DNA of 64,000 nt from BQJU01 sp965229635 (GTDB lineage: Bacteria > Bacteroidota > Bacteroidia > Chitinophagales > Saprospiraceae), in assembly GCA_965229635.1 (NCBI GenBank), contig OZ245894.1, forward strand, positions 1,798,001 through 1,862,000. Direction: 5' to 3'. Every line of letters starts with the position of its first letter. Within the stretch, counting starts at the first letter, position 1. A program made the translations under genes and the position numbers. Under the pieces are notes generated by a model that had not been told where the DNA came from, ran no database searches, and saw nothing but the letters and a program-made list of their open reading frames with translations. Shown here piece by piece: positions 25,851-34,065 of the stretch.

Positions 25851-25945
25851 CCTTATGTGTCTATGTGGTTTAGAACTTTTCAGCAGAACATATAACCATA
25901 TACACTCATCCAAATCAACGTACACAAAGACACAAGCACCAACCA
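25851..25945. repeat. ~95-bp direct duplication, left copy
   Basis: This segment is a slightly diverged direct copy of 26949-27043, offset by 1098 bases (shared runs such as TATGTGGTTTA and ACTCATCCAAATCAACGTAC). Between the two copies lies the complete lipoprotein gene at 26204-26920. Confidence 0.85.
25880..25945 (-). pseudogene. Truncated copy of small membrane protein gene
   Basis: On the minus strand the duplicated block encodes the last ~22 residues (FWLVLVSLCTLIWMSVYGYMFC, given here as a fragment of the intact protein at 26977-27135) followed by TGA at 25882-25880. Upstream of it the sequence is unrelated and no start is present, so it is a remnant left by the duplication or insertion event. 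Confidence 0.7.
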
Positions 25946-26203
25946 AAAGGGCACAGAAGGGGCCCATATGGTGTTGACCTAGTTTTACAAAATGAACATG
26001 ATTTTCAGGTGATTAGAGAAAAAACCGCTGGATTTTTTCTAATCTTCTTTTGTTTTCTTTTGTCTCTGTTGTGGTTCAAATATTTTATTGTTTCTAACGG
26101 CTTTTGAATTACGTCTCTGTTAAACCAGCTTATTCTATACAATTTAATCAAAGAAATTTCTATTACTTTGCGTGCAGTATTATAATCTGTAAAGCATAAC
26201 ACG
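25946..26203. other. AT-rich intergenic region, no gene seen
   Basis: This is the gap between the duplicated block and the lipoprotein gene. It contains an AT-rich stretch with oligo-T tracts (26035-26060) and a TTACTTTG element at 26163-26170 that resembles a Bacteroidota -7 box for the downstream gene. The 65-codon minus-strand frame here is a chance ORF. Confidence 0.5.
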
Positions 26204-26920
26204 ATGATGCGCGCTCATTCAACCTTTATTGGTCTACTGGCCCTGGCTACGCTTTTTGTAAGTTGTGGTGTTTCCAAAGAAATTGCTCAAATAAACAAGG
26301 CGATTGTCCAAGATACCAAGGCATTGACACATGGCTTCTTTGATAACTTTCCCGAAGAACTTAAGCAGTTTGAGCTTCCTAAAATGCGCTTGTGGCGTCG
26401 ATCCAAAGACCATATTGACTATGTTACAGATGAGCATACACTCCACTTAACGCCATTTGAAGAGTTGGATAAAGCTGAGGCGGAGTTCTTTCAAAGGAAT
26501 CACCATTATGGAAATTACTACGACTCGGGGAAGGCATTGTATATCGATCTGATTTTTAAATTTTACGCCATTCACCACATGGCACATTTGCTTCAGCGTA
26601 GTCTCAATGCAATTCCTTCGGATAAATGGGAGTATGAAGTGGAAGCGCTGACCATCACCGTACTTTATTTCCGGGAAAAGGAAGAAGGGCTAAATCTGGA
26701 GGCATTCATGACGGCGTTGAAAGGTATGGAGGAAAATATTCCTCATCAGCTTGATCCTGAGGTTTTGCAATCGGATATGAAAGCGCTCAAAATGGTTGAT
26801 CCCGATAACTTTCAAGAGTCCTGGTATCACGTAATCAACAGAGTTATTGAGGCAAAAAACAGAGCAGAAGGGCAAACACTACAAGGCTATTTGCAGCAAT
26901 TGGAAAAACAACCAAACTAA
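26204..26920 (+). CDS. Putative lipoprotein, unidentified
   Basis: A 238-residue protein with a signal ending LATLFVSC (Cys21), consistent with lipidation; it could equally start at the next codon (26207). The mature protein is predominantly helical. A segment 'FKFYAIHHMAHLLQRSLNAIPSDKWEYEVEALTITVLYF' contains HHMAH and an Asp/Trp-rich motif that might bind a metal, but no clear enzyme family emerges. The gene stands between the two copies of a 95-bp duplication, suggesting insertion by an event that duplicated flanking DNA. Confidence 0.75.
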   Translation: MMRAHSTFIGLLALATLFVSCGVSKEIAQINKAIVQDTKALTHGFFDNFPEELKQFELPKMRLWRRSKDHIDYVTDEHTLHLTPFEELDKAEAEFFQRNHHYGNYYDSGKALYIDLIFKFYAIHHMAHLLQRSLNAIPSDKWEYEVEALTITVLYFREKEEGLNLEAFMTALKGMEENIPHQLDPEVLQSDMKALKMVDPDNFQESWYHVINRVIEAKNRAEGQTLQGYLQQLEKQPN

Positions 26921-26948
26921 GGTTGTAACGGAACGGTTAGTGATCGGC

Positions 26949-27043
26949 TCTTATGTGCCTATGTGGTTTAAAAAAATCAGCTGAACATATACCCGTACAC
27001 ACTCATCCAAATCAACGTACACAAAGACACAAGCACCAACCAG
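26949..27043. repeat. ~95-bp direct duplication, right copy
   Basis: This is the right-hand copy of the block at 25851-25945. It overlaps the 3' half of the intact small membrane protein gene, so this is likely the ancestral location and the left copy is the derived remnant. Confidence 0.85.
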
Positions 27044-27135
27044 AAGCGCACATCCCGGTAAAAAGCGTGGGCTTTATCGGATAATAACATGACCAGCACG
27101 TAGCCAAACAGAAAAAGCAGCATTAGATACATCAT
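26977..27135 (-). CDS. 52-residue two-helix membrane protein
   Basis: A short minus-strand gene starting MMYLMLLFLFGYVLVMLLSDKA and ending WMSVYGYMFS. It has two hydrophobic helices (residues ~2-18 and ~31-50) separated by a charged turn (SDKAHAFYRDVRF). The reading frame is preserved in the duplicated fragment at 25880-25945, where most changes are conservative, which supports a real coding region. The function is unknown. Confidence 0.6.
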   Translation of the reverse strand: MMYLMLLFLFGYVLVMLLSDKAHAFYRDVRFWLVLVSLCTLIWMSVYGYMFS

Positions 27136-27254
27136 AGGATCGTAGTTTTCATGGGTTCAAGCTCTCGCCATTGGGGATTTTAATGCGGTGTTGAGGAGAA
27201 ACACCTTCTCGCCGATAGGAAAGCCTTTACAGTCTTATAAATATTAACCTGTTT

Positions 27255-28337
27255 TTAGTTGGCTTTGTTCCGTTGGAGGATGGCTTGATTGATCTTTTTT
27301 ACGAGTGAAGGGCCCTCGTAGATCAAACCGCTGTAGACTTGCACCAGAGAAGCGCCGGCTTCCAGCTTTTCTATGGCGTCTTCGGGAGAAGTAATACCAC
27401 CCACCCCGATAATGAACAGTTGGCCATTGGCCTGTTCATTTAAATAACGTATAACCTCGGTAGAACGCTGTCTCACCGGGCTTCCGCTAAGCCCTCCGGC
27501 ACCGATTTCGGCAATTTCTTCGGCGGGCGTTTGCAAGCCATCGCGGCTGATGGTAGTATTGGTGGCAATGATGCCGGAAATGCGGGTTTGCTGCACGATC
27601 TCTACAATCTCATCGAGTTGCGTCTCGGTCAGGTCGGGGGCAATTTTGAGCAGGATGGGCTTTTGAGTGGGTTGAGCCCGGTTGAGGGTCTGCAATTCAG
27701 TCAGCAGCCGCGTGAGTGGTTCGCGGTCCTGCAAGGCGCGCAGATTGGGCGTATTGGGCGAACTGACATTCACCACAAAATAATCCACGTAGGGGAAAAG
27801 GGCTTCAAAGCAGGTCACATAATCATTGTTGGCTTCTTCGTTGGGCGTAATCTTGTTTTTACCAATATTGCCGCCAATCACGATGCCTTCCGGGCGCTCG
27901 TATTTTAGTCTTTCGACCAATGCCTGTACGCCTTCATTATTAAAGCCCATGCGGTTGATCAGGCCCTCGTCGGCAGGCAGTCGGAAGAGGCGGGGCTGTG
28001 GATTGCCCACCTGTCCTTTTGGGGTCACCGTGCCCAATTCGATAAAACCGAAACCGAGTGCTGCCATATCGCGGTAGTACTTGCCGTCCTTGTCAAAACC
28101 GGCGGCCAGCCCAACCGGATTGGGAAACGACAATCCTAAAACCTCTCGTCGCAACATGGGATGGTCAACGCGGTAATACCGGCGAAACCAGTTGCCGAGC
28201 AGCGGCGTAGACAAAACCATTTGTAATAGAACCAAGGTGATGGAATGGGCCTTTTCGGGAGAAAGGCGAAAGAGAAGTGGTTTGAGCAGAAGTTTGTACA
28301 CGGTTCGATTTTTCGCAAAAAAAGCCAGGTAGCTCAT
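27255..28337 (-). CDS. pyrD: Dihydroorotate dehydrogenase (quinone), class 2
   Basis: A ~360-residue FMN enzyme of pyrimidine synthesis that oxidises dihydroorotate to orotate and passes electrons to membrane quinones. Visible marks are the N-terminal membrane-associating helical pair (YKLLLKPLLFRLSPEKAHS), 'NPVGLAAGFDKDGK', 'NRMGFNNEG', the catalytic Ser region 'VNVSSPNTPNLR' and FMN-phosphate motifs 'GVGGITSPEDA' and 'VQVYSGLIYEGP'. The ATG at 28337 is used; a GTG at 28301 (VYKLLLKP) aligns better with usual family N-termini and may be the true start. Confidence 0.97.
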   Translation of the reverse strand: MSYLAFFAKNRTVYKLLLKPLLFRLSPEKAHSITLVLLQMVLSTPLLGNWFRRYYRVDHPMLRREVLGLSFPNPVGLAAGFDKDGKYYRDMAALGFGFIELGTVTPKGQVGNPQPRLFRLPADEGLINRMGFNNEGVQALVERLKYERPEGIVIGGNIGKNKITPNEEANNDYVTCFEALFPYVDYFVVNVSSPNTPNLRALQDREPLTRLLTELQTLNRAQPTQKPILLKIAPDLTETQLDEIVEIVQQTRISGIIATNTTISRDGLQTPAEEIAEIGAGGLSGSPVRQRSTEVIRYLNEQANGQLFIIGVGGITSPEDAIEKLEAGASLVQVYSGLIYEGPSLVKKINQAILQRNKAN

Positions 28338-28419
28338 GGCTACCCAGCCCAAATCATAATCCCAAAAACTAATCTTATGATGTGGCGATCTTCGCTAGAA
28401 AACCGCTCTAATCTATCTT

Positions 28420-29142
28420 TCAGGCTTCCTCTTCTGCTTTGACGAGCAATTGAAATCCGTTGCCGTGAATATTGACAATTTCAATGTTTTCGTCCTGCTT
28501 GAGGTACTTGCGCAATTTTGTGACAAACACGTCCATACTGCGCGCGGTGAAGTAGTTGTCTTCACCCCAAATTTTGGTCAATGCTTCAGAACGGGGGAGT
28601 ATATCGTTCATATACATTGCAAACATACGTAAAAGTTGGGCTTCTTTGGGAGAAAGTTTAGATTTTTCTTCATCCGAACCACCCAAATCGTACGTCAAGA
28701 TACGCAATGGATAGTTAAAATGGTATTTTCCGATGGTAAATTCTTTAATCTCATCTCTGGGATCAGCCTTCTGCTGGCTGCGCTTCAGAATGGCCTGAAT
28801 GCGGTACAGCAATTCTTCTGAGTTGAAAGGCTTGGTAATGTAGTCGTCGGCACCGATTTTAAAGCCCTGCAGTACATCATCTTTCATCGTCTTGGCGGTC
28901 AGGAAGATGATGGGCATCTCCATGTCTTTTTCGCGAATTTCTTTGGCCAGGGTAAAGCCGTCTTTCTTGGGCATCATCACGTCGAAGATACACAAATCAA
29001 ATTGTCCTTTATTATAACTTTCAAGGCCCTGCGCACCGTCGGTAGCGAGGGTTACGTCATATTCGTGCATTTCCAGATAAGACTTCAGTACATCCCCAAA
29101 ATTCTGATCATCTTCTACCAATAGGATTTTGTCATTTGCCAT
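28420..29142 (-). CDS. OmpR/PhoB-family response regulator (RprY-like)
   Basis: A 240-residue regulator. The receiver domain (residues 1-120) has the acidic pair Asp11/Asp12, phospho-acceptor Asp54 (CIFDVMMPKKDG) and the conserved Lys in 'ITKPFNSEELL'. The C-terminal winged helix (~135-235) reads 'LSPKEAQLLRMFAMYMNDILPRSEALTKIWGED' and 'SMDVFVTKLRKYLKQDENIEIVNIHGNGFQL'. Its cognate kinase gene lies directly upstream (75-base gap, same direction), and the pair resembles the RprX/RprY system of Bacteroides. The signal is unknown. Confidence 0.95.
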   Translation of the reverse strand: MANDKILLVEDDQNFGDVLKSYLEMHEYDVTLATDGAQGLESYNKGQFDLCIFDVMMPKKDGFTLAKEIREKDMEMPIIFLTAKTMKDDVLQGFKIGADDYITKPFNSEELLYRIQAILKRSQQKADPRDEIKEFTIGKYHFNYPLRILTYDLGGSDEEKSKLSPKEAQLLRMFAMYMNDILPRSEALTKIWGEDNYFTARSMDVFVTKLRKYLKQDENIEIVNIHGNGFQLLVKAEEEA

Positions 29143-29217
29143 AATAGATAGTTTTTCTTGTTTCCCTCCGAGCTTACCAGACCAGAATTTTGAGAATCCG
29201 GTAAGGGATAATAAGGG

Positions 29218-30744
29218 TTAATGTTTTGTTTCTACCTGGTAGGGAAAAAAGAGAATAAAACTACTTCCCTTGCCCGGTTCACTCCTGACGTCGATCTCTC
29301 CCTTATGGGCGGTCATCATGGCTTTTACATAACTCAATCCTAAGCCAAAGCCTTTTACGTCGTGTAGATTTCCGGTGTGTACCCGGTAAAATTTATCAAA
29401 AATATGTTTGCGCGCTTCCTTGCTCATGCCAATTCCACGGTCCTTTACTATAACTTCAACACCGTTGGGTAGATTGCGCGTGTGCAGAGAAATTTCCGGT
29501 TTTTCCGGAGAATACTTGTTTGCATTATCTAATAAATTGTTGATCACATTGGAAATATGTGTCATGTCTCCTTCAACAACGGGATTGGAAGCTTCCAGTT
29601 CGGTACTGACAGTTCCATCCTTTTTTTCTACCTGTAGGGTAATGTTTTCCACCGCATTTTCGATGATGTCGTGCAGGTTCACCGGAGAAAGCTTCAGGGA
29701 GTATTCCCGCTTGTCGATACGCGCCATCTGCAATACCTTCTCCACCTGTTTGTTCATGCGCTTGTTTTCCTGCTTGATGATGTTGGCAAAACGCTCTACC
29801 TTATCTTTCTGACCGGAAATGATCGGGCTGGTGATAGAATCGGCGGCCAATGAAATGGTGGCAATGGGCGTTTTGAATTCATGCGTCATATTGTTGATGA
29901 AGTCGGTCTTCATCTCGGAAATTTTCTTTTGCTGGAAGATCACCTGAATGGTATAGGCAAAACAAAGCAGGATAATTGCTGTAAAAAGGATGGTACCCAA
30001 AAAGTTGAGCCACAGCGAACTCCACACCACGCTGGTTTTGGAAGGAAAGTGGATCATCAACAGGCCCGGAGAAACAGAATCTTCGGGAAAGAGATGCACC
30101 TGATAGTCTGATGCAAAGAGATTTCTGTAGCCATATTGCCCGTCTTCGGGCTGTGGTTCTTCCACCACATAGTGGTTGTCAACAATGACAAAAGATTTGC
30201 GGCGCTTGGAAAAGATGCCGTAGTTAAAGTCGGTATTGATGCCCTGATTGTCGAGTTCCTGGCGTAGAGCTTTATCGAGTTGCTCAAGTTTGATGCGTTC
30301 TTCCAGCGGTACAAAGTCATTGCGCGTATTGTACATCATCAGTCGCTGGAGTTTTTCGTCCCGGCTGCGCAGGCAATTGGTGCACAAACCAAAATCCAGT
30401 ACATCGGCCATCAGGCGGTCCAGTGCGCCGGGCTGTCCCACTACTTGTTTGAAGGAAAAGTCGACCTTGCCGCCATTGATGCCTTGATTTCCACCCGCCA
30501 GTCCCTGCAGGTCATTGCTCAGGTAGCTGATGGAATAGCCATTGCCATGTAAATGGAATGCCTCCCGTTTTTCGTTGTATTCCAGGCGGTTTACAACGGC
30601 ATTCAGGGCATTAAAGACGTTCTTATCGAATTTCTCCTCATTGACCTTCATCGACGTTTGTATCAAGCTCATCTGAAGCCATACAACGCCAATGACAGCG
30701 AGGCTCATCAACCCAATTATCGCCCAAATAGCTTTTTTATTCAT
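29218..30744 (-). CDS. Sensor histidine kinase (RprX-like)
   Basis: A 508-residue inner-membrane kinase. TM1 is at ~7-28 (IWAIIGLMSLAVIGVVWLQMSL), a ~200-residue periplasmic sensor follows, and TM2 is at ~228-252 (LWLNFLGTILFTAIILLCFAYTIQ). There is no HAMP domain. The H-box is 'DFINNMTHEFKTPIATISLAADS', the N-box 'ISNVINNLLDNANKYSPEKPEI', G1 'VKDRGIGMSKEARKHIF' and G2 'GFGLGLSYVKAMM', all intact. It is the first gene of a two-gene operon with the downstream response regulator. Upstream, a minus-strand TAATTTTG (30802-30795) could be the -7 box, though the -33 spacing is short. Confidence 0.95.
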   Translation of the reverse strand: MNKKAIWAIIGLMSLAVIGVVWLQMSLIQTSMKVNEEKFDKNVFNALNAVVNRLEYNEKREAFHLHGNGYSISYLSNDLQGLAGGNQGINGGKVDFSFKQVVGQPGALDRLMADVLDFGLCTNCLRSRDEKLQRLMMYNTRNDFVPLEERIKLEQLDKALRQELDNQGINTDFNYGIFSKRRKSFVIVDNHYVVEEPQPEDGQYGYRNLFASDYQVHLFPEDSVSPGLLMIHFPSKTSVVWSSLWLNFLGTILFTAIILLCFAYTIQVIFQQKKISEMKTDFINNMTHEFKTPIATISLAADSITSPIISGQKDKVERFANIIKQENKRMNKQVEKVLQMARIDKREYSLKLSPVNLHDIIENAVENITLQVEKKDGTVSTELEASNPVVEGDMTHISNVINNLLDNANKYSPEKPEISLHTRNLPNGVEVIVKDRGIGMSKEARKHIFDKFYRVHTGNLHDVKGFGLGLSYVKAMMTAHKGEIDVRSEPGKGSSFILFFPYQVETKH

Positions 30745-30993
30745 CGATATTAGCGTGCAAGATTTTGGAAATAACTTTCGTACTGTAAACCTTACAAAAT
30801 TAGGTATTAACCGAACGCAACAGGATACTTTAACAGACTTTTAACTTTGCTGGAAATTCTTCATCCAACTTGTTACTAAATACTTACCAATTGTTAAAAA
30901 CGATATACGTTTTTGCAGTTTTAGCCACAAGCATGCTCAATATAACGAAAAAAAAGCACTTATAGTTTGGCAAATGCCTGACGATGAACCTAC

Positions 30994-31881
30994 TTAGAGT
31001 ACTTCGTTGGGGACTTCTTTCACCACCTTCAGGCTCAGATCGAGGCTGTGCGCCGAATGGGTCAGGGCACCAACCGATACAAAGTCAACACCGGTTTTGG
31101 CTACCCGACGGATAGTGTGAATATTGATTCCACCCGAAGCTTCGGTCTCAAAACGGCCGTTGATGGTGGCCAGTGCCTCCTTGAGCAGGGGCAATTCAAA
31201 GTTGTCGAGCATGATGCGCGTTACCTTGCCTACTGCGAGTACTTCGTGCAGCTCCACGAGGTTGCGCACTTCAACGGTAACGGGAAGGTTAAGTTGATTG
31301 GCCTCCTGATAATCCGCAATCTTTTCGATGGCCTGACGAATGCCGCCGCAGGCATCGATGTGGTTGTCCTTGATCATGATCCAGTCGTACAAGCCATCGC
31401 GGTAATTTTCACAGCCACCGAGGCGAACGGCCCATTTTTCCAGAAAGCGGATGGTAGGGGTGGTCTTGCGGGTATCAAGAATACGAACGGGAAGGTCTTC
31501 TACCTCAAATTTATAGCGGTTGCTCAGTGTTGCAATGCCACTCATGCGTTGCATGGTATTGAGCACAATGCGTTCGGCCTTGAGTAGGGCCTGGGAGTTA
31601 CATTCTACCTCAAATACCACATCACCGATATTGATATCGCTACCGTCTTCAATTTTGACATCAATGGTGGCTGTGGGATCTACTCTTTCGAAGATGCGCC
31701 TGGCCACGGCAATGCCGGCAATTACCCCGGGGTCTTTCACCAAAAGCTGCGCGCGGTCGCGGGCATCCGCCGGAATGCAGGCCAGCGAAGTATGGTCGCC
31801 GGTGCGTACATCTTCTTCCAGGGCGCGGGTAATGTACTGATCAATTAAGGTATCGATTTGAGGTATTTGTGTATCTCCCAT
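30994..31881 (-). CDS. nadC: Nicotinate-nucleotide pyrophosphorylase (carboxylating)
   Basis: A 295-residue enzyme of NAD synthesis converting quinolinate and PRPP into nicotinate mononucleotide. Motifs are 'EEDVRTGDHTSLACIP', the substrate-binding 'RILDTRKTTPTIRFLEKWAVRLGG', 'DWIMIKDNHID' and 'EVEVRN'-like 'VTVEVRNLVEL', then 'ASGGINIHTI'. The usual Asn-His-Arg of the quinolinate pocket reads Asn-Tyr-Arg here (GCENYRDGL), a departure worth noting. The chosen start (MGDTQIPQID) removes a short upstream extension. A minus-strand TATCTTTG at 31936-31929 fits a -7 promoter box. Confidence 0.95.
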   Translation of the reverse strand: MGDTQIPQIDTLIDQYITRALEEDVRTGDHTSLACIPADARDRAQLLVKDPGVIAGIAVARRIFERVDPTATIDVKIEDGSDINIGDVVFEVECNSQALLKAERIVLNTMQRMSGIATLSNRYKFEVEDLPVRILDTRKTTPTIRFLEKWAVRLGGCENYRDGLYDWIMIKDNHIDACGGIRQAIEKIADYQEANQLNLPVTVEVRNLVELHEVLAVGKVTRIMLDNFELPLLKEALATINGRFETEASGGINIHTIRRVAKTGVDFVSVGALTHSAHSLDLSLKVVKEVPNEVL

Positions 31882-32003
31882 TTTGGTTTTTTTAGCAAAC
31901 AAAAAAGAATCCTTTTTAAAAAGGCGTGCAAAGATAAGAAATTCACAGTAATGTGCTAATAATCAGGGAAGTTGGAATGAAAATAATTCCTTTGGAAGGA
32001 TTG

Positions 32004-32051
32004 GAAAAACTGGAAGAAATGCACAGTCGACAGTCTTTCTTCCAGTTTTTC
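32004..32051 (-). terminator. Stem-loop terminator after outer-membrane barrel gene
   Basis: Perfect 16-base arms (GAAAAACTGGAAGAAA at 32004-32019 and its complement at 32036-32051) enclose a 16-base loop. Reading on the minus strand it follows the barrel gene by ~28 bases and precedes nadC; the 5'-arm As give a U-rich tail on the transcript. Confidence 0.7.
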
Positions 32052-32078
32052 AATTAAAAGTGTTTTTCCAAACATGTA

Positions 32079-32813
32079 CTAAAACATCACACCCAATCGC
32101 AGTACGATGGCACGTACGGTGCCTTTGGAGTCCTCTCTTCGTTCGCCGCTGGGGGTGCTGGGATCAAACTCGGTACCGTTGTCATCCGTGGCATCGGTGA
32201 AACCGACCTGGAAGCCGATACCACCAACGAGGCTCGTGTTTTCAGAAATGGTATATTCAATACCTCCTCTCAGGCCCCAGGAGAGGTTGAGTGGGTTCAC
32301 CTCTTTCTGAATGTTGTATTTCTCTTCGTCTTCCCCGTTTTTACCCGGATCTTTAATGGTACCGCGGGCCTGGGTTCTAAACCCAAAAACAATATTGGGC
32401 TCCAGGAAGTAGCGGATGTATCCAAATTCGCGGGTTCTCATTTTTAGTCCCGCCGGAATTTCGAGATACTGAATGTCGTATTTGAGTTTGGTATCTGCCG
32501 AAAGGCTGGTCAGCGGGTCAGGCAGGTCGGTCTTTTTCCAGTAGGAACCGGGATTGTCGTACAATAATGTTCCTCCGGAATTAAAATGAAAGCCGATACC
32601 GGTGGTAAAGGCGTAGTTTTCCTGAAAGTAGTATTCACCGACCATGCCCAGTTTAATCCCCAGGTTGGTGCCGCTGGTGCTGATGCGTGAAGAGTTGGAA
32701 GACATCCAGGAAAATGCCGGACTCACCTGGAATCCGAAGCGAATCAATTCCTGTGCGGTTGTAACCAGGGAAAAGCCCAATAAAAAGGCAGAGATGGCAA
32801 CAATTTTTTTCAT
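32079..32813 (-). CDS. Outer-membrane beta-barrel protein (PorT-like family)
   Basis: A 244-residue protein with a signal peptide (MKKIVAISAFLLGFSLVTTA, cleaved near TAQ). The mature region is a run of amphipathic strands typical of 8-stranded Bacteroidota barrels: 'FGFQVSPAFSWMSS', 'LGIKLGMVGEYYFQENYAFTTGIGFHFNSGG', 'LEIPAGLKMRTREFGYIRYFLEPNIVFGF', 'SWGLRGGIEYTISENTSLVGGIGFQVGF', ending with the aromatic C-terminal strand RAIVLRLGVMF needed for Bam insertion. It belongs to the 'outer membrane beta-barrel / PorT family' class. Cargo or partner is unknown. Confidence 0.9.
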   Translation of the reverse strand: MKKIVAISAFLLGFSLVTTAQELIRFGFQVSPAFSWMSSNSSRISTSGTNLGIKLGMVGEYYFQENYAFTTGIGFHFNSGGTLLYDNPGSYWKKTDLPDPLTSLSADTKLKYDIQYLEIPAGLKMRTREFGYIRYFLEPNIVFGFRTQARGTIKDPGKNGEDEEKYNIQKEVNPLNLSWGLRGGIEYTISENTSLVGGIGFQVGFTDATDDNGTEFDPSTPSGERREDSKGTVRAIVLRLGVMF

Positions 32814-32890
32814 TATTCAACAGTTTTTTGTGTGACTTCTACAATATACGCGAATTTGCAGTCGCTTATTGCTTGACGCAAATTTATACG

Positions 32891-33961
32891 ATGATCACTA
32901 AAATCCCGCTTTTTAAGGATATGAGTTGGAAAAAAGCTTTCATTTACAACGCACTTTTGGCTATTTCGTTCTTCAGTTGTCAAAACGAAGATCAAAAATA
33001 CATTCCCGATGTATCGGATATCGCTGTTGAAACAAAGATGCGGCGGTTTGAGAAAGACCTCTTTTCGCTGGACACCAACAACCTCGATGCCGGACTGGAG
33101 CAGCTGCGTGGCGCTTATCCCGTGTTTGCCCCGTTATATTTTGGGCAAATCCTCGGCATTGACGGTGAGCGCATCAAACCCGAAGAAGAAACGGCCTATA
33201 TCGGCGGTTTTCTCAAGCACCCGCCGGTGCGGCACCTCTATGATACCTCTATGGTGCTTTACAGCAATATGGAGGACATTCAGACGGAGTTTGACCAGAG
33301 CTTTAAATATTTAAAACACTATTTCCCGGAATTGCCGACTCCCGATGTGACCACCTTCATCTCGGAGTATACGGTGGCGGCCTTTATCTACGGGGAAAAC
33401 TCTTTGGCCGTTGGACTCGACTTTTTTCTGGGAGAGCAATATCCCTATCAAACCATCAACCCGGGGAATCCGGCCTTTTCGGCTTACATGACCCGCACCT
33501 TTACTCCGGAGCATCTGGTGGAGAAAACCCTGCGGGTGCTCACCGACGACCTGGTGGGACCTCCTTCCGGTGACCGGCTGCTGGATATCATGGTACGCAA
33601 TGGCAAAAAACTATACATCCTCGATCAGTTGATGCCCTATACTGCCGATAGCATTAAAATGGAAATTACGGCAGAACAGGTACAATGGCTCGACGATAAT
33701 GAACTGGAAATTTGGGCTTACTTGCTAAGTGAAAACCTGCTCTATTCCACCGAGTGGCAAAAAATTCGCAAGTTGGTGGATTATAGCCCCAACTCACCGG
33801 GCATGCCGGATGAAGCGCCGGGACGAACGGCCAACTGGATTGGATGGCAAATCGTCAAAAGGTATATGCGCAATTATCCGCAAACCCGCTTGCAGGATTT
33901 GATCCAGCTTCGGGACGCACAACAGATTCTGGAAAAGTCGCGCTACAAGCCGCGCCGGTGA
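32891..33961 (+). CDS. gldB: Gliding motility lipoprotein GldB
   Basis: A 356-residue protein (start 32891; alternative ATG at 32921, MSWKKAFIYN). The signal ends AISFFSC, a lipobox. The mature part matches GldB: 'FEKDLFSLDTNNLDAGLEQLRGAYPVFAPLYFGQILGI', 'YFPELPTPDVTTFISEYTVAAFIYGENSLAVGLDFFLG', and the terminal 'GRTANWIGWQIVKRYMRNYP'. GldB is required for Flavobacterium gliding and is found through Bacteroidota, where it is a conserved lipoprotein often linked to T9SS/gliding function. The gene is divergent from the barrel gene and solitary. Confidence 0.93.
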   Translation: MITKIPLFKDMSWKKAFIYNALLAISFFSCQNEDQKYIPDVSDIAVETKMRRFEKDLFSLDTNNLDAGLEQLRGAYPVFAPLYFGQILGIDGERIKPEEETAYIGGFLKHPPVRHLYDTSMVLYSNMEDIQTEFDQSFKYLKHYFPELPTPDVTTFISEYTVAAFIYGENSLAVGLDFFLGEQYPYQTINPGNPAFSAYMTRTFTPEHLVEKTLRVLTDDLVGPPSGDRLLDIMVRNGKKLYILDQLMPYTADSIKMEITAEQVQWLDDNELEIWAYLLSENLLYSTEWQKIRKLVDYSPNSPGMPDEAPGRTANWIGWQIVKRYMRNYPQTRLQDLIQLRDAQQILEKSRYKPRR

Positions 33962-34065
33962 AAAAGTTGAATTGCGGATGACCCAGATTGTGCCAAAAAG
34001 TGTTAATTTAGTGGTCCTTTTTTCTTCGCTGACAATTTTTTAAAAGCGTTATTAAACAAATAAAC

